In this document: positions 56,360-64,000 of the stretch, piece after piece
Layout: each line of letters opens with the position of its first letter
Position numbering within the stretch: position 1 is the first letter of the stretch
NCBI GenBank assembly: GCA_903824185.1
Contig: CAIJVU010000075.1
Location: 1 to 64,000, forward strand
Source of the DNA: an uncultured Hyphomicrobiales bacterium
Lineage (GTDB): Bacteria > Pseudomonadota > Alphaproteobacteria > Rhizobiales > Beijerinckiaceae
Length of the DNA: 64,000 nt
Direction of reading: 5' to 3'
Position numbers and translations under genes: made by a program
Notes under the pieces: model-generated
What the model was told of the DNA's origin: nothing
Databases searched by the model: none
The model's input: only the letters and a program-made list of their open reading frames with translations

Positions 56360-57625
56360 ATGCAGCCTGAAACCCCTGTGAAAGACCTCTATGACATTGG
56401 CCAGATTCCGCCTTTGGGACATGTGCCGGACAAGATGTGGGCATGGTCGATCCGCAAAGAGCGCCACGGCCCGCCCGAAGAGGCGATGCTGCTGGAAGTC
56501 TTGCCGACATGGACCATCGGGGATGACGAGGTGCTGGTTCTGGTGATGGCGGCGGGCGTCAATTACAACGGGGTCTGGGCTGCCTTGGGCGAACCGATTT
56601 CGGTGCTCGATGCCCATAAAAATCCCTATCATGTCGCCGGATCGGACGCCTCGGGCATTGTCTGGGCGGTGGGCCGCAAGGTGAAACGCTGGAAAATCGG
56701 CGACGAGGTCATCATTCACTGCAATCAGGATGACGGCGACGACGAGGAGTGCAATGGCGGCGATCCGATGTTTTCCTCCAGCCAGCGCATCTGGGGTTAT
56801 GAGACGCCCGACGGATCGTTCTCGCAATTTTGCCGTGTGCAATCGCGCCAGCTGATGCCGCGCCCCAAACATCTCACTTGGGAAGAATCGGCCTGCTATA
56901 CCCTCACTTTGGCAACCGCCTATCGCATGTTGTTCGGCCATGCGCCCCATACGATCCGCCCCGGTGACAATGTGCTGGTCTGGGGTGCGTCGGGCGGCTT
57001 GGGCGTGTTTGGCGTGCAATTATGCGCCGCCGCGGGCGCCAATGCGATTGGCGTGATTTCCGATGAGTCCAAGCGCGATTATGTGCTGGGTCTCGGTGCC
57101 AAGGGCGTCATCAACCGCAAGGATTTTTCCTGTTGGGGCCAGTTGCCGAAAGTCAATTCTCCCGAATTCAACGCCTTCATGGCGGAGGCGCGGAAATTCG
57201 GCAAAGCCATTTGGGATATCACCGGCAAGAAAGATGTCGATCTGGTGTTCGAACATCCGGGAGAACAAACTTTTCCGGTCTCGACCTTTGTGGCCAAGCG
57301 CGGCGGCATGATTGTCTTTTGCGCAGGCACCAGCGGCTTCAACATCACCTTCGATGCGCGCTTTGTCTGGATGCGGCAAAAGCGGATTCAAGGATCGCAT
57401 TTCGCGCATCTCAAACAAGCCAGCGCCGCCAATCAATTTGTCATCGACCGCCGCATTGATCCCTGCATGAGCGAGGTTTTTGCGTGGCAGAACATTCCGC
57501 AGGCCCATACCAAAATGTGGAAAAACCAGCATGCGCCGGGCAATATGGCAGTGCTGGTCAATGCGCAACGCGCCGGTCTGCGCTCCTTTGACGACGTGCT
57601 GGAAGCCCAACATCTCAAGGACTGA
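56360..57625 (+). CDS. ccr: Crotonyl-CoA carboxylase/reductase
   Basis: About 421 residues from the ATG at 56360, with GAGG upstream; a start at 56300 gives an unconserved extension. It is a medium-chain reductase with VHSGASGGLGVF-like NADPH loop (here LVWGASGGLGVFGVQL), HCNQDDGDDEECNGGDPMFSS and a GSHFAHLKQASAANQFV stretch specific to Ccr. It reductively carboxylates crotonyl-CoA to ethylmalonyl-CoA, the defining step of the pathway. Divergent from ecm over a 190-base spacer. Confidence 0.96.
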   Translation: MQPETPVKDLYDIGQIPPLGHVPDKMWAWSIRKERHGPPEEAMLLEVLPTWTIGDDEVLVLVMAAGVNYNGVWAALGEPISVLDAHKNPYHVAGSDASGIVWAVGRKVKRWKIGDEVIIHCNQDDGDDEECNGGDPMFSSSQRIWGYETPDGSFSQFCRVQSRQLMPRPKHLTWEESACYTLTLATAYRMLFGHAPHTIRPGDNVLVWGASGGLGVFGVQLCAAAGANAIGVISDESKRDYVLGLGAKGVINRKDFSCWGQLPKVNSPEFNAFMAEARKFGKAIWDITGKKDVDLVFEHPGEQTFPVSTFVAKRGGMIVFCAGTSGFNITFDARFVWMRQKRIQGSHFAHLKQASAANQFVIDRRIDPCMSEVFAWQNIPQAHTKMWKNQHAPGNMAVLVNAQRAGLRSFDDVLEAQHLKD

Positions 57626-57725
57626 TCCGCACATTTGCAAGCGATGCGGGCCGCTCATGCAGAATGCGGCTCGCTTTTTCAGAAAAAGTCACGCATAAGA
57701 CCTGCCGAAACCAAGGTCTTTCATC

Positions 57726-58628
57726 GTGTCGCCTCACCATCACGCTTTGCTGCTTCGCCTCGCACCGGTTCTGTTTGTGCTGCTCTGGTCAACCGGTTGG
57801 GTGGTTGCCCGCGCCAGTGCGGGCCATGCCGATCCCCTGACCTTTCTGTGTCTGCGCTTTTTGCTGGCCGGACTTGTTCTGGCTGCCATGGCCGCTTTGG
57901 CACGCGCCAGCTGGCCGAAAGGTCGCAAAGCCCTGCATGCGATGCTCTCGGGCGTCTTCACCCATGCGGTCTATCTCGGCGGGGTCTGGTGGGCGATTTC
58001 CCACGGCCTGCCCTCGGTTGTCTCGGGCTTGCTCGCTGCCATCCAGCCCATTGCCACGGCCTTGTTCGCTCCCACTTTATTGGGCGAGAAAATCACCCCG
58101 AAACAATGGTGCGGAATTGTCTTGGGCTTTGCCGGTGTGACTTTGGTGCTGGAGCCTAAATTGTTTCATGTCTCAGTCGAACAGCTCAACGCCAATATGA
58201 TGCTGATCGGCATCAACGCCATCGGCATGATCAGCGTGACAATCGGCAGTTTTTATCAAAAGCGGTTTATTCCCTCCGGCGATCTGCGCACGGTTAGCGT
58301 GTTGCAATATATCGGGGCGCTGGCCTTTTTGCTGCCGCTGGCTTTCTTTTTGGAGCCGATGCAGATTCAATGGACCGGCACTTTGGTGATCGTCATGGTG
58401 TGGTCGGTGCTTGCCATCTCTTTGGGAGCAATCGGCCTCTGGCTGTTTTTGATCCGCGAGGGCGAAGTCTCACGCGCCGCAGCACTCATCTATCTGATCC
58501 CGCCCACCGTTGCCTTGGAAGCCTATCTGCTTTTTGACGAGATCCTTGATCCGCTTCAGGCCGTCGGCATGATTTTGACGGTTTTGGGCGTGGCCTTGAC
58601 CACGCTGCGTTCCTCGGCAAAAGCCTAA
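57726..58628 (+). CDS. DMT/EamA-family transporter
   Basis: A 300-residue protein from GTG (57726) with ten hydrophobic segments and two EamA repeats, the second opening near LFAPTLLGEKITPKQWCG. EamA proteins export or exchange metabolites such as amino acids. It lies between ccr and mcd on the same strand, so it may share their transcript; a role in moving a pathway acid is a guess. Confidence 0.85.
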   Translation: MSPHHHALLLRLAPVLFVLLWSTGWVVARASAGHADPLTFLCLRFLLAGLVLAAMAALARASWPKGRKALHAMLSGVFTHAVYLGGVWWAISHGLPSVVSGLLAAIQPIATALFAPTLLGEKITPKQWCGIVLGFAGVTLVLEPKLFHVSVEQLNANMMLIGINAIGMISVTIGSFYQKRFIPSGDLRTVSVLQYIGALAFLLPLAFFLEPMQIQWTGTLVIVMVWSVLAISLGAIGLWLFLIREGEVSRAAALIYLIPPTVALEAYLLFDEILDPLQAVGMILTVLGVALTTLRSSAKA

Positions 58629-58716
58629 AAATCATTCATCTTCGACAAAAGATGGCATTGCGTGCAGCGCAGCAAGCGGGCATTGTGCAGTGCATATAGC
58701 TTGCACGGAGGCCCTT

Positions 58717-60384
58717 ATGAGCGCTGCATTGACCGTATCCGACCTCTTGTCGAAGGGCCGCGAGGCGTCCCATGCCGTTGAAGTTCTCTTGGCCCGCGCG
58801 ACAGACAGCGTGCGCCAGCGCGTCAGCGAAGAGGGTCGCTTGTCCTCCGCTCTGCTGGAGAGCGAACAGCGCGCCACCCATGGTCTGGCATGGCTTGCCA
58901 CCTATGCCGAAGCCATCCGCGAATTGGTCGCATGGGGAGAACGTCTGGCGCAGGAGAGTCGCCTGACCGAAACCGAAGCACTCATCATCGGCATTGGTCT
59001 GGGTGAATATCTTGCGCAGATTTATGGTGGCATCCCGATGAGCCAAGGCGAAATGATCCGCCTCGACGATCTCGATGTGGCGGAGGCGGATATCGAGGCC
59101 AGCCGCATTGAGGCGGTGCGGGTTTTGATCCGCTTGGGCAACACCGCCGAGAGCCGCGCTTTGCTGATCAAACAGATCCGCGCCCGCCAAGGGGCGGCCT
59201 GTGTCGGTGATCCCGGTCTGGATAACACGCTTGAATCCATCCGCGATGAAATGCGCAAATTTGCCGCCGCCGAAGTCGAACCGTTCGCGCAGGAATGGCA
59301 CCGCAAAAACGACTATATCCCGATGTCGGTGATCGAAGGTCTGGCGGGCATGGGCGTGTTTGGTCTGACCCTGCCCGAACAATATGGCGGCATGGGTCTC
59401 GGCAAGGTTTCAATGTGTGTCGTGTCGGAAGAATTGTCGCGCGCCTATATCGGTGTCGGCTCTTTGGGCACGCGTTCAGAAATCGCCGCCGAATTGATTT
59501 TATGCGGCGGCACGGACGAGCAGAAAAACACATGGTTGCCGAAAATTGGCAGCGGTGAAATTTTGCCGACAGCCGTGTTCACCGAACCCAATACGGGTTC
59601 CGATCTGGCCTCTTTGCGGACCCGCGCCATCCGCGAAGGGGATGTCTATCAAATCACCGGCAACAAGACATGGATCACCCATCCCGTGCGCGCTGATCTG
59701 ATGACCATGCTGGTGCGCACCAATCCGGACGAGCCGGGCTATAAGGGCCTGTCGATCCTTTTGGCACCGAAACCGCGCGGCACCGATGCCGATCCGTTTC
59801 CGGCCAAAGGCATGACGGGTGGTGAAATCGAAGTGCTCGGTTATCGCGGCATGAAAGAATATGAATTGGCGTTTGACGGCTTCGAAGTGCCTGCCGCCAA
59901 TCTCCTTGGCGGCGAAGAGGGACAGGGCTTCAAACATTTGATGCAGACCTTTGAATCGGCCCGCATCCAGACCGCTGCCCGCGCGGTGGGCGTGGCGCAA
60001 TCTGCCTTTGATATCGGCTTGCGTTATGCCGAAGACCGCCAACAATTTGGCAAGTCGCTGATCCATTTTCCGCGTGTCGCCGATAAGCTTGCGATGATGG
60101 CGGTCGAGATCGCCATTGCCCGCCAGATGACCTATTTCTCAGCGCGTGCCAAAGACGCCGACAAGCGCTGCGACCTTGAAGCAGGCATGGCGAAATTGCT
60201 GGGTGCGCGCGTGGCTTGGGCTGCGGCGGACAATGCGTTGCAAATTCACGGCGGCAATGGCTTTGCTTTGGAATATGCCATTTCACGGGTTTTATGCGAT
60301 GCGCGCATTCTCAATATTTTTGAGGGCGCGGCCGAAATCCAAGCGCAGGTCATCGCCCGCCGTTTGTTGGAAAACCGGAATTGA
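58717..60384 (+). CDS. mcd: (2S)-Methylsuccinyl-CoA dehydrogenase
   Basis: About 555 residues from the ATG at 58717, which follows CGGAGG. An N-terminal helical extension of roughly 150 residues precedes an acyl-CoA dehydrogenase core (FGLTLPEQYGGMGLGK, AVFTEPNTGSDLAS, GNKTWITHP, and the C-terminal QIHGGNGFALEYAISR). The extra-long N-terminus and neighbours identify Mcd, which oxidises methylsuccinyl-CoA to mesaconyl-CoA, using FAD. Together with ecm, ccr and mch it covers the pathway's core. Confidence 0.93.
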   Translation: MSAALTVSDLLSKGREASHAVEVLLARATDSVRQRVSEEGRLSSALLESEQRATHGLAWLATYAEAIRELVAWGERLAQESRLTETEALIIGIGLGEYLAQIYGGIPMSQGEMIRLDDLDVAEADIEASRIEAVRVLIRLGNTAESRALLIKQIRARQGAACVGDPGLDNTLESIRDEMRKFAAAEVEPFAQEWHRKNDYIPMSVIEGLAGMGVFGLTLPEQYGGMGLGKVSMCVVSEELSRAYIGVGSLGTRSEIAAELILCGGTDEQKNTWLPKIGSGEILPTAVFTEPNTGSDLASLRTRAIREGDVYQITGNKTWITHPVRADLMTMLVRTNPDEPGYKGLSILLAPKPRGTDADPFPAKGMTGGEIEVLGYRGMKEYELAFDGFEVPAANLLGGEEGQGFKHLMQTFESARIQTAARAVGVAQSAFDIGLRYAEDRQQFGKSLIHFPRVADKLAMMAVEIAIARQMTYFSARAKDADKRCDLEAGMAKLLGARVAWAAADNALQIHGGNGFALEYAISRVLCDARILNIFEGAAEIQAQVIARRLLENRN

Positions 60385-60396
60385 GTTTCAAGCGCT

Positions 60397-60490
60397 AGGC
60401 CTCTTGGCCGGTCGCTTCACTCAAAAAAGCGCAAGGCCTCTTGGCGGTCGCATGATTGAAAACTGCAAGGCCTCTTGGCCAGTCGCTTCA
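60397..60490. repeat. Three copies of a short AGGCCTCTTGGC repeat
   Basis: AGGCCTCTTGGC followed by a TCGC-containing tail occurs at 60397-60419, 60434-60455 and 60468-60490, with a period near 35 bases and small differences. GGCC...GGCC makes each copy partly self-complementary. It lies just after mcd and leads into the larger array. Confidence 0.75.
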
Positions 60491-60501
60491 TACCCTACTC
60501 A

Positions 60502-61122
60502 GCGTCATTGCGATGAGCCGGAGGCGAAGAAGCAATCCAGATTTTCCAACGCGGTTTAACGGAATCTATTCACGCGCACAAAGATGGATTGCCGCGCGGC
60601 GTACCGCCGCTCGCAATGACGCGGTGGTTTTTATATGATGTCGGAAAGGTATTCGCTTCGTCGTCTATTCAGCTTCAGTGCTGCGCATTTTACGCACTTA
60701 ATATTTTCCCAGCGTCATTCCTGTACATTATATGCGTAAAATATTTCCCCGCGTCATTGCGATGAGCCGGAGGCGAAGAAGCAATCCAGATTTTCCAACG
60801 CGATTTAACGCAATCCATTCACGACCGACAAAAATGGATTGCCGCGCGGCGTACCGCCGCTCGCAATGACGCGGTGGTTTTTATGTGATGTCGGAAAGGT
60901 ATTCGCTTCATCGTCTATTCAACTTCAGTGCTGCGCATTTTACGCACGAAATATTTTCCCAGCGTCATTCCTGCACATTATATGCGCGAAATATTTTCCC
61001 AGCGTCATTGCGATAAGCCGAAGGCGAAGACGCAATCCAGATTTTCCAACTCGGTTTAACGCAATCCATTCACGCCCACAAAGATGGATTGCCACGCGGC
61101 GTACCGCCGCTCGCAATGACGC
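60502..61122. repeat. Tandem array of three ~120-bp palindromic units with 250-bp period
   Basis: Three similar units occupy 60502-60622, 60751-60872 and 61002-61122. Each opens with GCGTCATTGCGA and closes with the complement TCGCAATGACGC, with GCAATCCAG and TGGATTGC as inner arms, so each can fold into a nested hairpin. The about 130-base linkers are also repeated, and the first holds ATTTTACGCA/TGCGTAAAAT as a further inverted repeat. No protein is convincingly encoded. This resembles REP/MITE-type dispersed elements. Confidence 0.9.
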
Positions 61123-61154
61123 AAGAGTGTTCGTCCTTGGTGTAGAAAAAAACC

Positions 61155-62318
61155 TTACTTATGCGCTTTGGACAATGCCTGATCGAGATCCGCAAACAAG
61201 TCTTCGACGTCTTCAATGCCTGCCGACAGACGCAGCAAATCGGGCGGGCACGGCGTGTCGGGCCCCTCGATGGAGGCGCGATGCTCCAAGAGACTTTCCA
61301 CACCGCCAAGCGAGGTGGCGCGCTTCCACAGACCGACAGAGGCGGCTGTATCAATGGCTGCCTGCTCGCCACCTTTGACGCGGATCGAGAGCATATGGCC
61401 GAACCCGCCTTTCATCTGCTTGAGCGCCAAAGCATGTTGCGGATGAGTGGCCAGACCGGGATAGAGAACTTCCTCGATAAAAGGATGGGTGCTGAACCGC
61501 TCTGCCAAATCGAGTGCTGTTTTTGATGCTTCGCGCACCCGCAAATCAAGCGTCCGCATCCCGCGCATCAACAAGAAGGCTTCAAAGGGTCCGAGCACCG
61601 CACCGAGGTTTTTGCGGTTGGACACAATCCTGTTCCAGAAGGGGCTGATGTCTGACGTTGCCAGAACACCCGCCACAACATCGGAATGGCCGTTCAAGGC
61701 CTTGGTACCGGCATGCATGACAACATCCGCACCCAGTTTCAAAGGCTGCGTGAACACAGGGGTTGCAACGGTGGAGTCCACCGCCAATTTGGCATCCACC
61801 GCATGCGCCCATTCGGCGGCGGTTTCAATATCGGTGAGCGACCACAAAGGATTGGACGGCGTCTCAACCCATACCAATTTAGTGCGGCCTGGTTTCAATC
61901 CGGCGCGGATGGATTCAATATTCGTCATATCGACAAAGCTGACCTCAAGGCCCCAATGTTTGGCATCGGTCATCAGCCAGTTGCGCAAGGCCCAATACAT
62001 GACTTTGGGTGCCACCACATGATCCCCCGGCTTCAAAGCCAGAAACACACTCGTGGCCGCCGCCATGCCGGAGGAAAACAACAGGCTGGCTTCCGCCTCT
62101 TCCCACATGGAAATGACGGCCTCGGCCTCGCGCACGGTTTCATTGTCGGGGCGGCCATAGACAAAGCCCGAGGAATAGCCATTGTCGGGATCGCGGATAA
62201 AGGTTGTCGCGATATGGATGGGCGGCACGACGCCTTTGGTCTTGGGATCTATTTTGCCCATGGCCTGCGCGGACAACGAGCGTTTGCTATAGCGCATCTT
62301 GTTCTGCTTCTCTGCCAT
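61155..62318 (-). CDS. Cystathionine beta-lyase / gamma-synthase family PLP enzyme
   Basis: About 387 residues from the ATG at 62318, which has GAGGAAG before it (a start at 62333 adds five). The PLP lysine lies in MHAGTKALNGHSDVVAG, and SGMAAATSVFLALKPGDHV binds the phosphate. The family splits transsulfuration steps in ways the sequence alone does not settle: beta-lyase (metC) is likeliest, gamma-synthase second. MetZ for the direct route is encoded elsewhere in the window. It converges on the repeat array. Confidence 0.85.
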   Translation of the reverse strand: MAEKQNKMRYSKRSLSAQAMGKIDPKTKGVVPPIHIATTFIRDPDNGYSSGFVYGRPDNETVREAEAVISMWEEAEASLLFSSGMAAATSVFLALKPGDHVVAPKVMYWALRNWLMTDAKHWGLEVSFVDMTNIESIRAGLKPGRTKLVWVETPSNPLWSLTDIETAAEWAHAVDAKLAVDSTVATPVFTQPLKLGADVVMHAGTKALNGHSDVVAGVLATSDISPFWNRIVSNRKNLGAVLGPFEAFLLMRGMRTLDLRVREASKTALDLAERFSTHPFIEEVLYPGLATHPQHALALKQMKGGFGHMLSIRVKGGEQAAIDTAASVGLWKRATSLGGVESLLEHRASIEGPDTPCPPDLLRLSAGIEDVEDLFADLDQALSKAHK

Positions 62319-62581
62319 GTCTTCCTCACGCATTGACTGATTTTAAGACCTATTCATGCACGCAAGCCATGGGGAAGGGCAAGCACCAAAATCAGCATGG
62401 CAGCCGTGTTGATCATCCCATCACGGGTGCTCAGGCGTGCATGGCTTGCGGGCGAGGGCTGCAGCAGCCGACAGGACAAACCCGAAATCAGCGTCTATGC
62501 TTGAAAAAATGCGTGTGATCCGGCCATCTCAGGCTGTTTCCTACCACCAGAAGACCTCATCCATCCTGCGGGGACATCGCC

Positions 62582-63772
62582 TTGGTTTTTTCTGCCCTTT
62601 TGTCCGCTTATATGATGAGCCAGTTTTTCCGCGTTTTTCTGAGTGTCGTGGCACTCGATCTGTCGCGTGATCTCGGCCTTGATGCGGCTGATCTCGGGTC
62701 GATTTCCGCCATTTGGTTTGCAGCCTTTGCGCTGTCGCAATTCCCTGTGGGGTTTCTGCTCGATCGCCACGGCCCGCGCCGCACCTTGAGCGGCCTGATG
62801 CTGATTGCGGTCGTGGGGGCGGGTCTGATGGCCATGGCGCAATCCCTGACCGATTGCCTGATCGGCATGGCGCTGATCGGGGTGGGTTGCTCGCCGGTTT
62901 TGATGAGCTCGCTGTTTGTTTTCGGCCGTTTTTATCCTCCCGAACGCTTCGGCATGCTGGCGGCATGGATGATCGGCTTGGGCTCTTTGGGCAGTCTGGT
63001 CAGTGCCAGCCCGCTGGCTTGGTCCATTATGACCTTTGGCTGGCGGATCAGTCTTGGCCTCACCGCGGTGTTGACGGCGGCCAGCGTGATCTTCTGCTTT
63101 CTGGTTTTGCAAGATCCGCCGCGCAGCACAACGGCCCAATCCGACAGCGGCCTCTGGCAGGGCATTATGCGTATTCTGACCATCCGCGCCTTGTGGCCGC
63201 TGATGCCGATCACTTTTTTGAGTTATGCCTTTGTGGTCGCCACCCGCAGCCTATGGATTACACCGTTTTTCCGCGATATTTTTCACTATGATCTCGCCGA
63301 AATCGGCCATGTGGCCTTTTTGATGAGCAGTTTCATGGTGATCGGTGCATTGATCTACGGTCCTTTGGAGCGTCTGCTCAAAAGCCCGCGCCTGCCATCG
63401 CTGTGGAGCGGCTATATCACAGCCGCTTGTTTTCTGGCGCTTGGCACTTTCGGCCCGCAAAATGCCGTCATCGCCTTGATCTTGCTGGCCGCCATCGGCG
63501 CAGTGGGCCTGAGCTATGGCATCTTGATGGGCCATGCCAAATTGTTTTTCCCGCCTGAACTGTTGGGGCGGGGCGTGACCTTGCTGAATTTCCTGTTCAT
63601 CGCGGGCGGCGGCGTGGTGCAATATCTGTCCGGACAGATCATTCAGCGCGCCAACCAGTCGGGGCTTGACCCCGAAACCCTCTATTCCCGCCTGTTCACG
63701 ATCTATGGCCTCTTGATGCTCTTGGTGAGTTTTATCTATGCCTTTTCGCGCGAGAAGCCCGATCCCGCATAA
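62582..63772 (+). CDS. MFS transporter
   Basis: A 396-residue protein with about 12 hydrophobic segments and the inter-helix 2-3 motif GFLLDRHGPRRTLSG. It is taken to start at TTG (62582), because the first ATG (62612-62616) would cut into helix 1. The substrate cannot be read from sequence. Divergent from the lyase gene; its 3' end is 64 bases from the next gene. Confidence 0.88.
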   Translation: MVFSALLSAYMMSQFFRVFLSVVALDLSRDLGLDAADLGSISAIWFAAFALSQFPVGFLLDRHGPRRTLSGLMLIAVVGAGLMAMAQSLTDCLIGMALIGVGCSPVLMSSLFVFGRFYPPERFGMLAAWMIGLGSLGSLVSASPLAWSIMTFGWRISLGLTAVLTAASVIFCFLVLQDPPRSTTAQSDSGLWQGIMRILTIRALWPLMPITFLSYAFVVATRSLWITPFFRDIFHYDLAEIGHVAFLMSSFMVIGALIYGPLERLLKSPRLPSLWSGYITAACFLALGTFGPQNAVIALILLAAIGAVGLSYGILMGHAKLFFPPELLGRGVTLLNFLFIAGGGVVQYLSGQIIQRANQSGLDPETLYSRLFTIYGLLMLLVSFIYAFSREKPDPA

Positions 63773-63836
63773 AGACCATTGATTTTGCTCACGATGCGCC
63801 CTATGTGCGAAAGCCTGCAAGCCCAGAAGGATGTCG

Positions 63837-64000
63837 ATGAGCGTGACCCAGACAGCGTCTTCCTACAGCTTCCCCGATCGGTTGCGCGAGGGCTATCGCG
63901 CCTTCATGTCGGGCCGGTTTCCGCAAGAGCAAAGCCGCTATGAGGAATTATCCGGCAGCGGGCAAAAACCCGAAATCATGGTGGTGGGGTGCTGCGACAG
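63837..64000 (+). CDS. Beta-carbonic anhydrase (5' part, cut by window end)
   Basis: The first 54 codons of a gene starting at the ATG at 63837, six bases after AGAAGG. FPDRLREGYRAFMSGRF and VVGCCDS match the N-terminus of beta-class carbonic anhydrases, where the first Cys ligand of zinc lies in CCDSR. It would interconvert CO2 and bicarbonate. Bicarbonate supply for Ccr-type carboxylation is a possible link. The rest lies outside the window. Confidence 0.85.
   Translation, partial: MSVTQTASSYSFPDRLREGYRAFMSGRFPQEQSRYEELSGSGQKPEIMVVGCCD

Noticed and set aside
60502-61122. CRISPR array
   Set aside because: Units are long, self-complementary and only three, with repeated linkers rather than unique spacers; no cas genes are near.
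60839-61378. 179-codon ORF across the palindromic array
   Set aside because: Its sequence derives from repeat units and the antisense of the lyase gene.

Overview
The window is part of an alphaproteobacterial chromosome. The evidence is the gene order mdh-sucC-sucD-sucA-sucB-SDR-lpd with zapE upstream, an sdhCDAB operon, a yggT-DUF167-folD block, and several enzymes of the ethylmalonyl-CoA pathway. The order most resembles Hyphomicrobiales, but I cannot fix the genus. The core region looks moderately GC-rich. The first 4.4 kb is visibly AT-rich and foreign.

Layout. 1-4440: right part of an integrative element with a tyrosine integrase, an AlpA-type regulator, a RepA-like ATPase, three unknown ORFs and candidate attachment sequences. 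4.5-8.9 kb: patatin-like lipase, a small secreted protein, a DUF1775/PCuAC copper protein and a DUF2946 protein, with long sparse spacers. 8.9-11.8 kb: M19 dipeptidase, metZ, cspA. 11.9-16.6 kb: uxaC-uxuA-uxuB for glucuronate breakdown and a membrane protein. 16.7-28.6 kb: the TCA operon with its TetR-type neighbour and zapE. 28.7-30.6 kb: GST, GNAT and MAPEG genes. 30.7-36.9 kb: sdhCDAB, mesaconyl-CoA hydratase, folD, DUF167, yggT. 37-39.8 kb: efp with epmA and epmB, a complete core EF-P beta-lysylation set. 39.8-42 kb: phosphoesterase, Hanks-type kinase and universal stress protein. 42.2-43.1 kb: a CitE-like CoA-ester lyase.

43.1-53 kb is an apparent shikimate/quinate utilisation locus: quiC (3-dehydroshikimate dehydratase), a divergent GntR regulator, a five-gene LIV-type ABC transporter, a GlcG/HbpS protein, an aroE paralogue and an SDR. 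A 21-bp perfect palindrome lies in front of the transporter genes. 53-54.2 kb is non-coding, with degenerate repeats and many GANTC sites. 54.2-60.4 kb holds ecm, divergent ccr, a DMT transporter and mcd. 60.4-61.1 kb is a tandem palindromic repeat array. The window ends with a cystathionine lyase-type enzyme, an MFS transporter and the start of a beta-carbonic anhydrase.

Read together, the genes suggest a heterotroph that assimilates C2 units or polyhydroxybutyrate through the ethylmalonyl-CoA pathway (products enter the TCA cycle encoded nearby) and uses plant-derived compounds such as glucuronate and shikimate/quinate. The least described parts are the shikimate ABC locus, the split kinase/USP pair, the left-edge element and the two repeat regions.
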